DNA of 23,394 nucleotides from a virus, in IMG/VR virus record IMGVR_UViG_3300018421_000219, positions 1 to 23,394 of that record. One strand, 5' to 3'. The notes beneath the pieces were generated by a model, which saw nothing but the letters and a program-made list of their open reading frames with translations, was not told the DNA's origin and made no database searches. Of the stretch, positions 8,715 to 16,398 are shown one piece after another (position 1 is the first letter of the stretch; each line of letters begins with the position of its first letter). Position numbers and translations under genes: made by a program.

Positions 8715-10499
8715 TCACGCCCTATATCCTGATGCTCCAAAGCGATTCATCTCGCGGTTAATCTTCTCTCCAAGTTTACGAGCAAGGTCATTTAACTCTT
8801 GGTCTGTCGCTCCTACACGTCCATTGACGTGAACGTTAATAGTATTACCCATACCGCGAGTAGTGGAGTTAGAAAGAATTGTTCCTGATGAACCGGGAAC
8901 GAACATTTCCGGCCCAACTTCTCCTACTAAATAAGGACGACCACCAATTACAGGACCACCGGATGCTCTAACCCCGTATCTATTTCTTGGGTCTGTTAAA
9001 TCAGAACCAGAATTTACACCCATTCTCTCATTAGCAATCACTTGGCGTTGTCCTTCGTTTAAATTTCGATAATCTTCCCCAGTTTTATTTTTGTTACTAA
9101 ACTTAATGTTTTCCCATAATTTTTGGAATAAGTCTCTAAGTGAAGTTAAAACAACACCCCAAAATGTAATTAAAACACCCGCTAATAAGCCCATTACTAT
9201 TTTAATAGTCCCTGAAACTAAGGCTGCTACCATTTTGAAGGCCTTTTCTACTAATTGTCCTAAAGCACCATCTGGACCAAATAACTTTCCTCCAGTAAAC
9301 AAGGCAACGAAAACATTAGCAATAGCCTTAAGGAATTCCCACACGCCTAAACCTATTTCTTTAATTCCTTCCCATGCGACCTTAAATCCGACCTTTGCAG
9401 CCTTCCAACCATCACTACCCTTGAAGAAGTTTGCAACAGATTCAATAATACCAGTTTTATGCAACAGATAAACTACAAGACCTGCTAAAGTAGCATATAA
9501 TAATACTGATTTAAATATTACATAACCCGTTGCAATATACCCACCCAATACTCTAAGAGAAGGTCCTGAAAAGAATTTAAAAAAACCTTTAAATTTATTT
9601 TTAATACCATCCTTAATTGCATTAAAAGCCTCTATCTGTTTTTCTCTAAAAGTTTTAGACTCTCCTCTTTCGATAACCGTTCTTCCACCTTCTTCTCTAA
9701 AAGTATACCCAGTTCTGTCTTTAGCTGCACCAATAGTCATTTTTTGTTCTTCTATTTGTTTATCTATTAATTTCAACTGAGTTTCAATTAACTCCTTTTC
9801 TTCTGCGGTAGTTAATGGGTCATGCATTTCCCTAGATAATCTTTCCTTTCTAACATTCATTTTCTCTAATTGTTCTTCGTATTTTAAAACCAACGCTACT
9901 GAATTTATATCTTGTCCTCTAACATTTTTAAATAATTCTGCATTATATAATCTATTTCTTTCAGATTTACTCAACTTTTCATCAATTCTAAAAGCCTTTT
10001 CAGTAACTTCTAAAATTCTTTTTCTAGCTTCTAAAATACCTTTTTCTTCTCCTAATCTTTCAATAAGATAAGACACTTGTTTATTTTGATATATTAATTC
10101 TTTTTGGTGAGCTTCTGCTCTACGTTCTTCAAATTTATCAACAGCTTTTAATAATTTTAAACTATCCGACCTTTCTTCGTTAATAGTTCTTAACAAAGTT
10201 AATGACTCTTTATCTGATTTTGCAGCCTCCGCTTTAGAAACCTCAAGATACTTAGCAACATACGCCAATGACCTTACAGCCGCTTCCGCCTTGTGAAAAG
10301 TAGGAGCCAAACCTACAGTTAGACGGCTTACAACAGACCAAGCAGCACCAAATTTAGTAGTAGTTCCTGAAAGTTTTGCTAATCGCTTAAGACCATCACT
10401 ATATGCATCATTGATTCTAAGGAGAGAAGAGTTAATATCACTAGTTTCTCTTTTAAGTTCCTTAAGGCCCTTAATCATATCATCAATATCGGTTGCCAA
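8715..10499 (-). CDS. Tail tape measure protein, 594 aa
   Basis: The N-terminal half is charged and heptad-rich, with coiled-coil character at about residues 95-260. Hydrophobic segments at ~315-345, ~383-402 and ~420-455 are typical of tape measure proteins and are thought to be released into the target membrane. The C-terminal piece RASGGPVIGG...PYLVGEVGPEMFVPG (~511-536) is the Gly-rich motif repeatedly found near the end of phage tape measures. It lies directly downstream of the frameshifted chaperone pair, the canonical position. The start is TTG at 10499, nine bases after a GGTGAAG ribosome-binding site and two bases after the chaperone stop; ATG at residue 8 is an alternative. From the general rule of roughly 1.5 angstrom per residue, the tail would be about 90 nm long (inference). 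Confidence 0.93.
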   Translation of the reverse strand: MATDIDDMIKGLKELKRETSDINSSLLRINDAYSDGLKRLAKLSGTTTKFGAAWSVVSRLTVGLAPTFHKAEAAVRSLAYVAKYLEVSKAEAAKSDKESLTLLRTINEERSDSLKLLKAVDKFEERRAEAHQKELIYQNKQVSYLIERLGEEKGILEARKRILEVTEKAFRIDEKLSKSERNRLYNAELFKNVRGQDINSVALVLKYEEQLEKMNVRKERLSREMHDPLTTAEEKELIETQLKLIDKQIEEQKMTIGAAKDRTGYTFREEGGRTVIERGESKTFREKQIEAFNAIKDGIKNKFKGFFKFFSGPSLRVLGGYIATGYVIFKSVLLYATLAGLVVYLLHKTGIIESVANFFKGSDGWKAAKVGFKVAWEGIKEIGLGVWEFLKAIANVFVALFTGGKLFGPDGALGQLVEKAFKMVAALVSGTIKIVMGLLAGVLITFWGVVLTSLRDLFQKLWENIKFSNKNKTGEDYRNLNEGQRQVIANERMGVNSGSDLTDPRNRYGVRASGGPVIGGRPYLVGEVGPEMFVPGSSGTILSNSTTRGMGNTINVHVNGRVGATDQELNDLARKLGEKINREMNRFGASGYRA

Positions 10500-10500
10500 C

Positions 10501-10704
10501 TTACTTCACCTTTTGCATCTCTTTTGCCTCAGCTTCTTTCACAATGGAATGAATTAAGAGTAAATCCCTTACCATAGAATAAGGCATTTCGTATGCCTCG
10601 GCGGGACTAATATGTAATTGGGATGCTAAGATATATAAACTTATCCGATTTACCTTAGTAGGGTCGTCGGATTTTCCTGTTTTCAGGATTCGCTCGTATT
10701 CTCT
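10501..10704 (-). CDS. Tail assembly chaperone, downstream (T-like) part read by -1 frameshift
   Basis: An open frame of 67 codons lies between the short chaperone and the tape measure. It lacks a credible start of its own but continues the upstream gene in the -1 frame. Slipping at T TTA AAA gives a continuous protein (next residues REYERILKTGK) of about 185 residues in total. The extension contains a helix pair with ISPAEAYEMP and MVRDLLLIHSIVKEAEAKE, much like the second half of G-GT-type tail assembly chaperones. In lambda-like phages the long product binds the tape measure while tube subunits are recruited, and the ratio of short to long product is set by slippage. Gene order (tube, chaperone, frameshifted extension, tape measure) is the conserved one. 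I found it by reading the gap in the other frame. Confidence 0.85.
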   Translation of the reverse strand, partial: REYERILKTGKSDDPTKVNRISLYILASQLHISPAEAYEMPYSMVRDLLLIHSIVKEAEAKEMQKVK

Positions 10705-11057
10705 TTTAAATCCTCAGCCTCCCCATAGTCAAAGGGGTCCGGTAGGATTGACTTAATTTGATTTCCAATATACGGACTGAGGCGCAAAACTTCCACTACT
10801 GTTAGAGAGGGTTCTGTCTTCTCCACGAATGCTTCCCATAGGTAGCGGAATAGGGTGTCCATTTCAATACTCACGTCGTTGGTGCGCGAGTTTAAGTTAA
10901 TCAACTTAGCCTGTGCCTTTTCCAACTGAATGAAAGTCGGCTCCTTTACCCAAACCTTGAGGTATTCATCCGAGTCGGGGGCTACGCGGACGTGGTGTAG
11001 TTTGCTATCGCTAGGCGCAAAAAGTTTATTCTTATCTGATACTGTCTTCTTATCCAT
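10683..11057 (-). CDS. Tail assembly chaperone, short (G-like) form, 124 aa
   Basis: The ATG follows GGGAGAGTGTAAACT. The protein opens with a beta-rich part (KLHHVRVAPDSDEYLKVWVK, then PTFIQLEKAQAKLINL) and continues with helices (FRYLWEAFVEKTEPSLTVVE, then IGNQIKSILPDPFDYGEAED). This length and layout fit the first protein of a G/GT chaperone pair: about 120-150 residues, directly before the tape measure, with a slippery site near the 3' end. The last six codons are read only by non-shifting ribosomes; shifting ribosomes enter the 67-codon extension. The acidic C-terminus (EAEDLKENTSES) covers the slip site. It should act in the cytoplasm during tail assembly and be absent from finished virions. 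Confidence 0.85.
   Translation of the reverse strand: MDKKTVSDKNKLFAPSDSKLHHVRVAPDSDEYLKVWVKEPTFIQLEKAQAKLINLNSRTNDVSIEMDTLFRYLWEAFVEKTEPSLTVVEVLRLSPYIGNQIKSILPDPFDYGEAEDLKENTSES
10704..10724 (-). promoter_or_regulatory. Programmed -1 ribosomal frameshift signal
   Basis: On the minus strand the heptamer TTTAAAA (10710-10704) is exactly in X XXY YYZ register of the short chaperone frame (GAT TTA AAA). Seven bases upstream is an internal Shine-Dalgarno-like GGGGAGG (10724-10718), the same kind of stimulator as in dnaX. Downstream, UCCUG-AAAA-CAGGA (10688-10675) can form a five-base-pair hairpin overlapping the zero-frame stop, though its ~15-base distance from the slip site is longer than usual. 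The two frames join with no stop between. Slip efficiency cannot be judged from sequence. Confidence 0.85.
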
Positions 11058-11112
11058 AGTTTACACTCTCCCTTGCGGGTATAAAGCAATTGTTTCTGAA
11101 GGCTTATAATAA

Positions 11113-13209
11113 TTAGCCTTGAATTGCCCAATAGGTTGTTAATACACATGATTGTAGCGCGAGAGGAACAACCGTCCAAGTTACAACCAATGGCCCATTG
11201 TCGTTTGTTAAGGGGAATTCTGCGCTAGTAACATGGTAGTCCTTGAATTTCATTCTAAGGGACTCTCCATTATCCTTCTCGAATAAAAGGTCAATTACTG
11301 CATCATCAGTTCCACTTAGAGAAAAAGCGTGTTCTCGTCGGAAATAGTCAAACAATTTCGCATCTGTAACCAAACCTGTAAAGTTTAGGTTGTAGGTGCG
11401 TTGTCCCGCAAATGCAAATTGACTGTTTTTATCGTAAGCACCGACGAAACGCTTCTGTTGAATAGCGTTATCAATTGATAAAGTAATATTTTCTAATTGA
11501 ATAAACTCCTGTTCGAATAGTTTGATAGTGCCATCTGAGAAAAAGAATGGTCGCATTAGAGGCTCATTAATTGCGGTCGAAGAATCTTCCCCATCTCTAG
11601 TTCCGAAGTTAATAAAATCTGCAACATCGGGAATGCCGTTTTGAATATCATAGTTTACCGGAGCCACAAATGTAGTTTTAGGCATAGCAGAAATATTACA
11701 AGTAACCTCTTGTCCTACCGCCGCTGTTAGTGTTAAATTATTAACGGTGCAACCGGGATAAATTTTAGCATATACCTGTTCCTTATTTGTATCAGTTGAA
11801 GCAGAAGTTCCCGCTGTGAAAACAACATCGGGCTTTCTAAGAGAATACTCAACCGCAAAGGATGGTAAATCTGATGATTCGTTTTCAGTGATAGTGTATG
11901 TAATGAGGTCGTTTGCCGCATCATCTTCATTGATTAATTCACCTGCTAAAACCTCAGTTGGTAAAATGGGTGGACAAAAGATACCGGGGGAAGTAGAGGC
12001 TTCGGGGTTCTTAGCTCTAATTAATCTATCTCCAGCATTTGTTCTCCAAAATCTATTAGCACCCGCGCTAATATCTGAAGAAGTTTGCCATGTATTACTC
12101 GGCGTTTGGTCTATTTTTGCTGTTGAATCTAAAGAAGAAATACTTTTGGTTCCCAAAGCATAATACAACCACGGGAAAGAGTTAGCCATCGCGTCGAGGC
12201 CAAATTCGCTTGTAGTTTCTGTTCCTTTAAATTGGTAGGTAAAGTTTCTTGTCCCACCAATACCCACGTTAATTTGCTTTGCCTCCACGCTTGTAGCGGG
12301 AATAGTAATGCTTGTCGCAAGACCCGGCCAATTGTCTGCAAGTAGGCGGGGGTTGTTAGAAGTGTTTGTAGCACCGGGAATAGTTTCAGTTAATTCAATA
12401 ATAGATGTTGAAGCCGTATCTAAAGAACTAATTGTAGAATCAGCCCCACCATCGTCGGTTCCGGGTGTTCTTGAAACTGTTCCGCCATATACGTTTGTTA
12501 AAATAAGAGAACTACCACTTCTTACAGCAGTAAAATCTGATAAGGAATCAGCATCCCCTTCATCTGTATCTACTAAGTTAATAGCAGCAATAGCAGCATC
12601 AATATATTCTTCAGCGGTAGTTAACTGTGCGTTAGAAATATCAACCTCAATATCATAATCTGTATCTGTGAGTAAGCTTGCTAAATTATCAAAAGTGCCA
12701 TCAGAAGTAAAGAAAATCCCCACATCTCTTTCAGTTCCACCATTTCCATCCAATACTCCGAATATAATTCCTACATTATCATAATCTCCTTTTGTATCAG
12801 ACTTAAATTGAACTGTAAGAACTTGTTGAGTATAAACAGAACCCGCCGAAGCACCCTTTAGTGCGGGAACAGGTGCTCCATAGTGATGAATTACGCCGTA
12901 GTAAGCAGTAGGTGTGTCGGTAATAAGAGTATCTAAACTATCTGCTACTGTAATAGTAGTAGCAGTATTTGATTGAATCATTGTTCTATCAATTAAAGCA
13001 TTATCCGATACTGCGTAAATATCTAACATACAACCTCTATATAAATTAGTCAATAGAGCAAAATTAGCAGTAAAGCTATCATTTAATGTTATTACTTTCT
13101 GATTACCTGAGTCCGCAATAGGACTTTTAAACGCACCCAAGTAAATGTCTTGTTCCGGAATAATGCCCACATTCGCGTGTGAGTCTAGCCAAATTTCATT
13201 GTTTACCAT
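11113..13209 (-). CDS. Major tail tube protein with inserted modules, 698 aa
   Basis: The ATG follows AAGGTGAAGAAAA. The C-terminal ~130 residues have the features of a phage tail-tube fold: QLENITLSIDNAIQQKRFVG, then RTYNLNFTGLVTDAKLFDYF, then LRMKFKDYHVTSAEFPL, then NGPLVVTWTVVPLAL. The order of strands (an 'i.n.t.si.n' strand, an 'y.l.f.g' strand, a final 'l.f....vts.e.p....g.l...w.v' pair) is that of tube proteins related to lambda gpV and Hcp. Residues ~38-92 (VITLNDSFTANFALLTN...ATTITVAD) and ~129-275 (LTVQFKSDTKG...SGSSLILTNVYGG) look like inserted beta modules, making it far longer than most tube proteins (often 150-400 aa). It is the only abundant-type tail protein between neck and chaperone genes, so I prefer tube to sheath. 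A sheath would need a separate tube gene, and none is seen. Confidence 0.75.
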   Translation of the reverse strand: MVNNEIWLDSHANVGIIPEQDIYLGAFKSPIADSGNQKVITLNDSFTANFALLTNLYRGCMLDIYAVSDNALIDRTMIQSNTATTITVADSLDTLITDTPTAYYGVIHHYGAPVPALKGASAGSVYTQQVLTVQFKSDTKGDYDNVGIIFGVLDGNGGTERDVGIFFTSDGTFDNLASLLTDTDYDIEVDISNAQLTTAEEYIDAAIAAINLVDTDEGDADSLSDFTAVRSGSSLILTNVYGGTVSRTPGTDDGGADSTISSLDTASTSIIELTETIPGATNTSNNPRLLADNWPGLATSITIPATSVEAKQINVGIGGTRNFTYQFKGTETTSEFGLDAMANSFPWLYYALGTKSISSLDSTAKIDQTPSNTWQTSSDISAGANRFWRTNAGDRLIRAKNPEASTSPGIFCPPILPTEVLAGELINEDDAANDLITYTITENESSDLPSFAVEYSLRKPDVVFTAGTSASTDTNKEQVYAKIYPGCTVNNLTLTAAVGQEVTCNISAMPKTTFVAPVNYDIQNGIPDVADFINFGTRDGEDSSTAINEPLMRPFFFSDGTIKLFEQEFIQLENITLSIDNAIQQKRFVGAYDKNSQFAFAGQRTYNLNFTGLVTDAKLFDYFRREHAFSLSGTDDAVIDLLFEKDNGESLRMKFKDYHVTSAEFPLTNDNGPLVVTWTVVPLALQSCVLTTYWAIQG

Positions 13210-13223
13210 TTTTCTTCACCTTC

Positions 13224-13811
13224 TTACAAACATACGGCGAAACGCTTTAGCGTTACGTTAATTCTATACCCAAATATTCTAGATTTCTTATCATTCGCGT
13301 CACTTCGCGCTCCAAAAATAATGTGCTTAATATTCTCTTCTACAACACCGGGAGTTCTTAACCAACCCCTACGGTTATTTTCTAATATGTAACGAACTAC
13401 TTTATAAAGGTTCTCCAACCTATCTCTACCAAAAGTGCTTCCCGAAGGTGCTATTCTCTCACCATCGTTAGTTCGCCTATCATCTTGTTTAGTTCTAATT
13501 GAAACGGACATGTCGTAAGTTTCATTCCTAACAGACCAATCGCGGGTAGGGTAGTCAATCGTATTGCTATTTTCCATAACCACTAACAAATCCTTAGATG
13601 GCGTTACACCACCTGCGGTAGTTTCATTAGCAATAGAAATACGAACCCTATTACCACCCCGACCTTCATTACCTCTTGTAGAATCCATAGAACGAATATC
13701 CATAATCTGCGGATGAACGCGATGGACTTCAGGAATTTCTTCCCCAAGGGCTGTAATTGCAGCATCCCACTGTTCGTCTAAAAGTGTGACGAGAAATGTA
13801 ACTTCATCCAT
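13224..13811 (-). CDS. Tail completion / neck-type protein, 195 aa
   Basis: The start is ATG at 13811, chosen because AAGGAGGCTTTCG lies right before it; upstream in-frame starts lie inside the previous gene. The start overlaps the previous stop by eight bases. The N-terminus is a helix (MDEVTFLVTLLDEQWDAAI), followed by basic mixed beta sequence (NRVRISIANET, LLVVMENSNTIDYPTRDWSV, ETYDMSVSIRTK), a helix (DRLENLYKVVRYILENNRRG) and a closing strand (RIFGYRINVTLKRFAVCL). A helix, then beta sheet with a 'y..svsir..' strand, a helix and a closing strand is the pattern of tail terminator/completion proteins that cap the tube at the neck. The position just before the tube gene agrees. No named family is claimed. 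Confidence 0.6.
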   Translation of the reverse strand: MDEVTFLVTLLDEQWDAAITALGEEIPEVHRVHPQIMDIRSMDSTRGNEGRGGNRVRISIANETTAGGVTPSKDLLVVMENSNTIDYPTRDWSVRNETYDMSVSIRTKQDDRRTNDGERIAPSGSTFGRDRLENLYKVVRYILENNRRGWLRTPGVVEENIKHIIFGARSDANDKKSRIFGYRINVTLKRFAVCL

Positions 13812-14013
13812 CGAAAGCCTCCTTAATTCTTCTAGCCAAGGTGTCCGCAATCTCCCTTTGAATAATCTCATTCATTACTTCTTCGGTAATTTCTTCTCCC
13901 ATGTGTTCCTTCATCAAGTCGTTAATGTCCTGATTCTGTTTTACAATGGTTTCCATGATAGTTTGAGATTCTTTGGTAACCTGCTCAAGCCTCTTAATCT
14001 GCTTACGAAACAT
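13804..14013 (-). CDS. Short helical coiled-coil protein, 69 aa
   Basis: The preferred start is ATG at 14013 after GGGATTGGTGATT; GTG at 14019, overlapping the previous stop, is possible. The protein is almost wholly helical and heptad-like (KQIKRLEQVTKESQTIMETI, then DINDLMKEHMGEEI, then EEVMNEIIQREIADTLARRI). It has no Cys, no membrane segment and no signal peptide. It lies between the Cys-rich tagged protein and the tail-completion gene and overlaps the latter by eight bases, so the two are probably made together. I do not recognise a family. It could be a small neck component or an assembly factor. Confidence 0.7.
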   Translation of the reverse strand: MFRKQIKRLEQVTKESQTIMETIVKQNQDINDLMKEHMGEEITEEVMNEIIQREIADTLARRIKEAFDG

Positions 14014-14015
14014 AA

Positions 14016-14339
14016 TCACCAATCCCTACAAGCCATACAGCGGGGGGAATAATCACTTCTCTTACAGGACTTACAGTTATGGCGGGCATTGAAAGACTTC
14101 TTCCTCTTTGTATTTCCCTTCTTTCCTGTAACTGTAACTCCACGTTGCCCCCAATGAACGCGTTTGTAGCCTCCCTTTCCATTAGGAACGCAGGCCATCC
14201 ATTTCTTCCCCTTAGCGGTGGAGGAAGTTTTCTTAGTCCTCTTTGTGCAAGCAGCCTTGTCCACAGACTCGATATCCTCATCCTCACAGGAATTACAACC
14301 GCAGCCACAATCCTTTAGTATGGTCTTCCAATCGGACAT
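14016..14339 (-). CDS. Tagged Cys-rich protein with KSFxARHxC-type domain, 107 aa
   Basis: ATG at 14339 is set by GGAGGAAGTGAT directly before it; in-frame codons further upstream lie inside the previous gene. It begins MSDWKTILKD, one of the six W-x-x-[IL]-[IL]-K tags of this island, followed by CGCGCNSC, an acidic patch and a basic linker. The C-terminal part has GYKRVHWGQRGVTVTG, then KRKKSFNARHNCKSC, then YSPRCMACRDW. I recall a widespread small viral domain of this form (kV.fG.....RRKSF.ARH.C.......y..C..W) in marine phage and giant-virus proteins of unknown function. The paired Cys (C-x-x-C, C-x-x-C) and the His suggest a zinc-binding fold. Strong positive charge suggests nucleic-acid contact, perhaps on packaged DNA; that is inference. 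Confidence 0.8.
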   Translation of the reverse strand: MSDWKTILKDCGCGCNSCEDEDIESVDKAACTKRTKKTSSTAKGKKWMACVPNGKGGYKRVHWGQRGVTVTGKKGNTKRKKSFNARHNCKSCKRSDYSPRCMACRDW

Positions 14340-14340
14340 A

Positions 14341-15522
14341 TCACTTCCTCCCATGTTTACAATGCTGACTACAAGTAAACCCCCTTGTCTTATTGGGTCC
14401 ACTACAAACGCAATAACTCATATCTTTCTTTTTAATATTTTCAGAAATTTTTTTTCTGCGATTTAGTAGATATTCGTCGGTGGAATCTTGGTCCCCATCA
14501 TTATCAATATCCTCATCTTCTTCACCCACGGGGTCTAGTTTAAGAATGTCTTGCCACTCACCTTTCATTCCCTCATTAGTTTTCCTTTCCTCCGTTCTAT
14601 TAGGATTCTTTTCGACTTCTTTTGCAAATTGTGTTAAAATTCTTGAAAGAAGATATTGAACATATCTTGTAGCATCTCCCTCTAAATTATCAGCCTTAGC
14701 TCGTATTTCTCTTATACGAGTTCGAGCAAAACTACGAATTTGATTACCATTTAGATGAGAAACTATTCTTTCTACAAATGTAGCAAGTTCTTCTGCAATA
14801 GGAACAAGAGTAGTAAATGAAGAACCCACTATTCCTCGAATTAAGGATTGTGTCTGATTTTGAGTAAAGCCACCCGTAGTTCTAAAATTGTCTAGGGCCG
14901 TTCTAAACGGTTCTGTTACTAAATAAGCCTGTGTTTCTATAAGAATATTTGTTTTTAAATAAGTATCTAAACGTTCTACAAAATCACCTAAATAATCTCT
15001 TAAAATATTAGAAATATTATTTTGTGCTTCATTTGATAATACTCTACGTTGATTCGTTCTTTGATTTCTTCTTTGATATCCAGTAGGCCTACTTGTTACA
15101 AGATAACGTGCTTTTGGTCTATAGTTATTATTTCCAGCTGGTTCAAAATATTCCATTATAGCCGTTTCAAATTGTTTTCTATCAAATAGTATTCTTTTCC
15201 TATCTGTTAATAATTCTTCACCCATATTATGTTGAACTTGGTGAACTCCTTCGTGAATTAACATATTAATAAATGCGTCTTCCATCTCTCTTTGTCCTAC
15301 GTTAGTAGCCATTTCAGTATAAAGACCCCCCGGAATATGAGTTAAATTATCTCTAAAATTATAGGCGGCTTGCATACGATTATTTGGATTCCTAAGACGC
15401 ACATAGGCTTCCAAAAGAGGGTCAATCTGAGTTGTTCGGAATTCTGCGGGGTCTTTATCTTCTGCATCGCGGCTGTAATCGTCTTCATCGTCTTTCAACA
15501 ATTCAAACCAGTTTACCACCAT
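14341..15522 (-). CDS. Tagged zincin-type metallopeptidase candidate, 393 aa
   Basis: ATG at 15522 is chosen because TAGGTGGTGGAA precedes it and it puts the tag near the end (MVVNWFELLKDDED); GTG at 15531 is the alternative. Residues 90-98 are HEGVHQVQH, a HExxH zinc-peptidase motif preceded by a hydrophobic helix (DAFINMLI). A downstream I-L-I-E-T-Q-A-Y (E196) fits the third-ligand glutamate helix of gluzincin-type enzymes. The middle is basic (YQRRNQRTNQRR). The C-terminus adds acidic DPVGEEDEDIDNDGDQDSTD and a Cys cluster, CVCSGPNKTRGFTCSQHC, likely zinc-binding. The next gene upstream is a paralogue-like protein with a damaged motif. Possible roles are maturation of virion proteins or entry through host surface layers. 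Peptidase activity is inferred from motif only. Confidence 0.75.
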   Translation of the reverse strand: MVVNWFELLKDDEDDYSRDAEDKDPAEFRTTQIDPLLEAYVRLRNPNNRMQAAYNFRDNLTHIPGGLYTEMATNVGQREMEDAFINMLIHEGVHQVQHNMGEELLTDRKRILFDRKQFETAIMEYFEPAGNNNYRPKARYLVTSRPTGYQRRNQRTNQRRVLSNEAQNNISNILRDYLGDFVERLDTYLKTNILIETQAYLVTEPFRTALDNFRTTGGFTQNQTQSLIRGIVGSSFTTLVPIAEELATFVERIVSHLNGNQIRSFARTRIREIRAKADNLEGDATRYVQYLLSRILTQFAKEVEKNPNRTEERKTNEGMKGEWQDILKLDPVGEEDEDIDNDGDQDSTDEYLLNRRKKISENIKKKDMSYCVCSGPNKTRGFTCSQHCKHGRK

Positions 15523-15608
15523 TTCCACCACCTAATTTTAATACCACTACGGTATACCTGTTTATCAAGCACGTCACTAATATATAAATCTAACCAAGCG
15601 TCACGCAT
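15513..15608 (-). CDS. Candidate 31-aa small protein between the two zincin-like genes
   Basis: The ATG at 15608 overlaps the end of the upstream gene and is preceded by AAAGGAGGAATTAA, the best ribosome-binding site in this neighbourhood; no other start could use it. The frame stops at 15513, ten bases into the next gene. The product starts MRDAWLDLYISDVLDKQVYR and ends IKIRWWKWW. The Trp-rich end is encoded by the TGGTGG...TGG repeats that include the next gene's ribosome-binding site, so it may be a by-product of that constraint. The frame fills a gap of ~78 bases that would otherwise be the longest within the island. Function is unknown; it might also be a translational coupling leader rather than a protein with its own role. 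Confidence 0.55.
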   Translation of the reverse strand: MRDAWLDLYISDVLDKQVYRSGIKIRWWKWW

Positions 15609-16398
15609 TTAATTCCTCCTTTACACTATCCATTGTTTCTTCCATATTATTAATAACATGGTTTCTTATAAATTCTTTTAATCCGTCTATTGGAGTAGTA
15701 TCAATAGTTTCCATCGCAAAATCTCTAAATTTTCTAGTTCTATTAGGAAGGTCTTCAAATATAACATCTTCAACCATTTTATCCAAAAAAGCAATTAGTT
15801 TTGTTTTAAAATTTTCATATACAGGTAAAATATATTCTAAAATTTCAGGCGACTGTATTCTATTTATCATAGTAGGTAATAGAGCTAAATAAATATCAAG
15901 TGGACGCAAAACATATGCATCAGCCAAATTTATAATCTTTTCAGTTTTTCGTAAATTTCTAGATTCCTTAGCATGACTTTCTAATAAAATATGTTCACTA
16001 ATTTGATTAAAAAATAAATTAAAATAAGTGTTAGCAAATTCTCTTGCAAGAGTTGGAATAAGGTTTTCATTCCCTCTAAGTTTTGCTTGAGCTATGGGAA
16101 GTAAATAATCATCCGACAAGGAATTAAGATTTGCGTTAAAATTTCTATTAAATTCTCGATAGTCCGGGTCTAACCTACCCACTACATCTTGAGCGTGATG
16201 GGTTGTTTCTTCTGCAATAGTTTGAGCAATTTCTTCAGGTGTATCGTCACCTACACTAAATGCATATTCTCCCGTTTGTGAATTATATAACGCTGCTGTT
16301 CTATCATCCCCCGTGGGTCTAAGAAAATCTCTAGCCGTTGGGGACAAGGGTTCATCAGCGGGTCTGAAGGTAGCCTTAAGAATATCAATCCAATTCAT
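15601..16398 (-). CDS. Tagged zincin-like protein with degenerate active site, 265 aa
   Basis: ATG at 16398 follows GAGGGGTGGAATT and places the tag first (MNWIDILKATF); GTG at 16419 is less likely. Residues 62-70 read AEETTHHAQ where its neighbour has IHEGVHQVQ, so the first metal His of HExxH is replaced by Glu. The later HILLESHAKE (E140) matches the neighbour's NILIETQAYL. Both proteins also have a 'Y....vg' beta turn just before the motif helix. The rest is helical and AT-rich in codon use (YFNLFFNQISEHILLE, LDIYLALLPTMINRI, VYENFKTKLIAFLDKMV). I read it as a diverged paralogue that is catalytically weak or inactive, perhaps structural or inhibitory. A different metal set (E, H, H, E) cannot be excluded. 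Confidence 0.72.
   Translation of the reverse strand: MNWIDILKATFRPADEPLSPTARDFLRPTGDDRTAALYNSQTGEYAFSVGDDTPEEIAQTIAEETTHHAQDVVGRLDPDYREFNRNFNANLNSLSDDYLLPIAQAKLRGNENLIPTLAREFANTYFNLFFNQISEHILLESHAKESRNLRKTEKIINLADAYVLRPLDIYLALLPTMINRIQSPEILEYILPVYENFKTKLIAFLDKMVEDVIFEDLPNRTRKFRDFAMETIDTTPIDGLKEFIRNHVINNMEETMDSVKEELNA

Noticed and set aside
9091-9471. Plus-strand open frame of 126 codons
   Set aside because: It lies opposite the tape measure gene, has no ribosome-binding site, and would be the only gene on that strand; it is a shadow.
10501-10704. Reading the chaperone extension as a frameshift mutation (pseudogene)
   Set aside because: The slip heptamer in register, the upstream GGGGAGG and the conserved gene order all favour programmed frameshifting.
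11080-11085. TTTATA before the chaperone gene as another TATA box
   Set aside because: It is only 22 bases from the ATG, which would put transcription start at about the start codon despite an upstream ribosome-binding site; too weak to list.
11113-13209. Tail sheath as identity for the 698-aa protein
   Set aside because: Its C-terminal strand order fits a tube protein, and no second abundant tail gene exists here to be the tube; the great length is explained by inserted modules.
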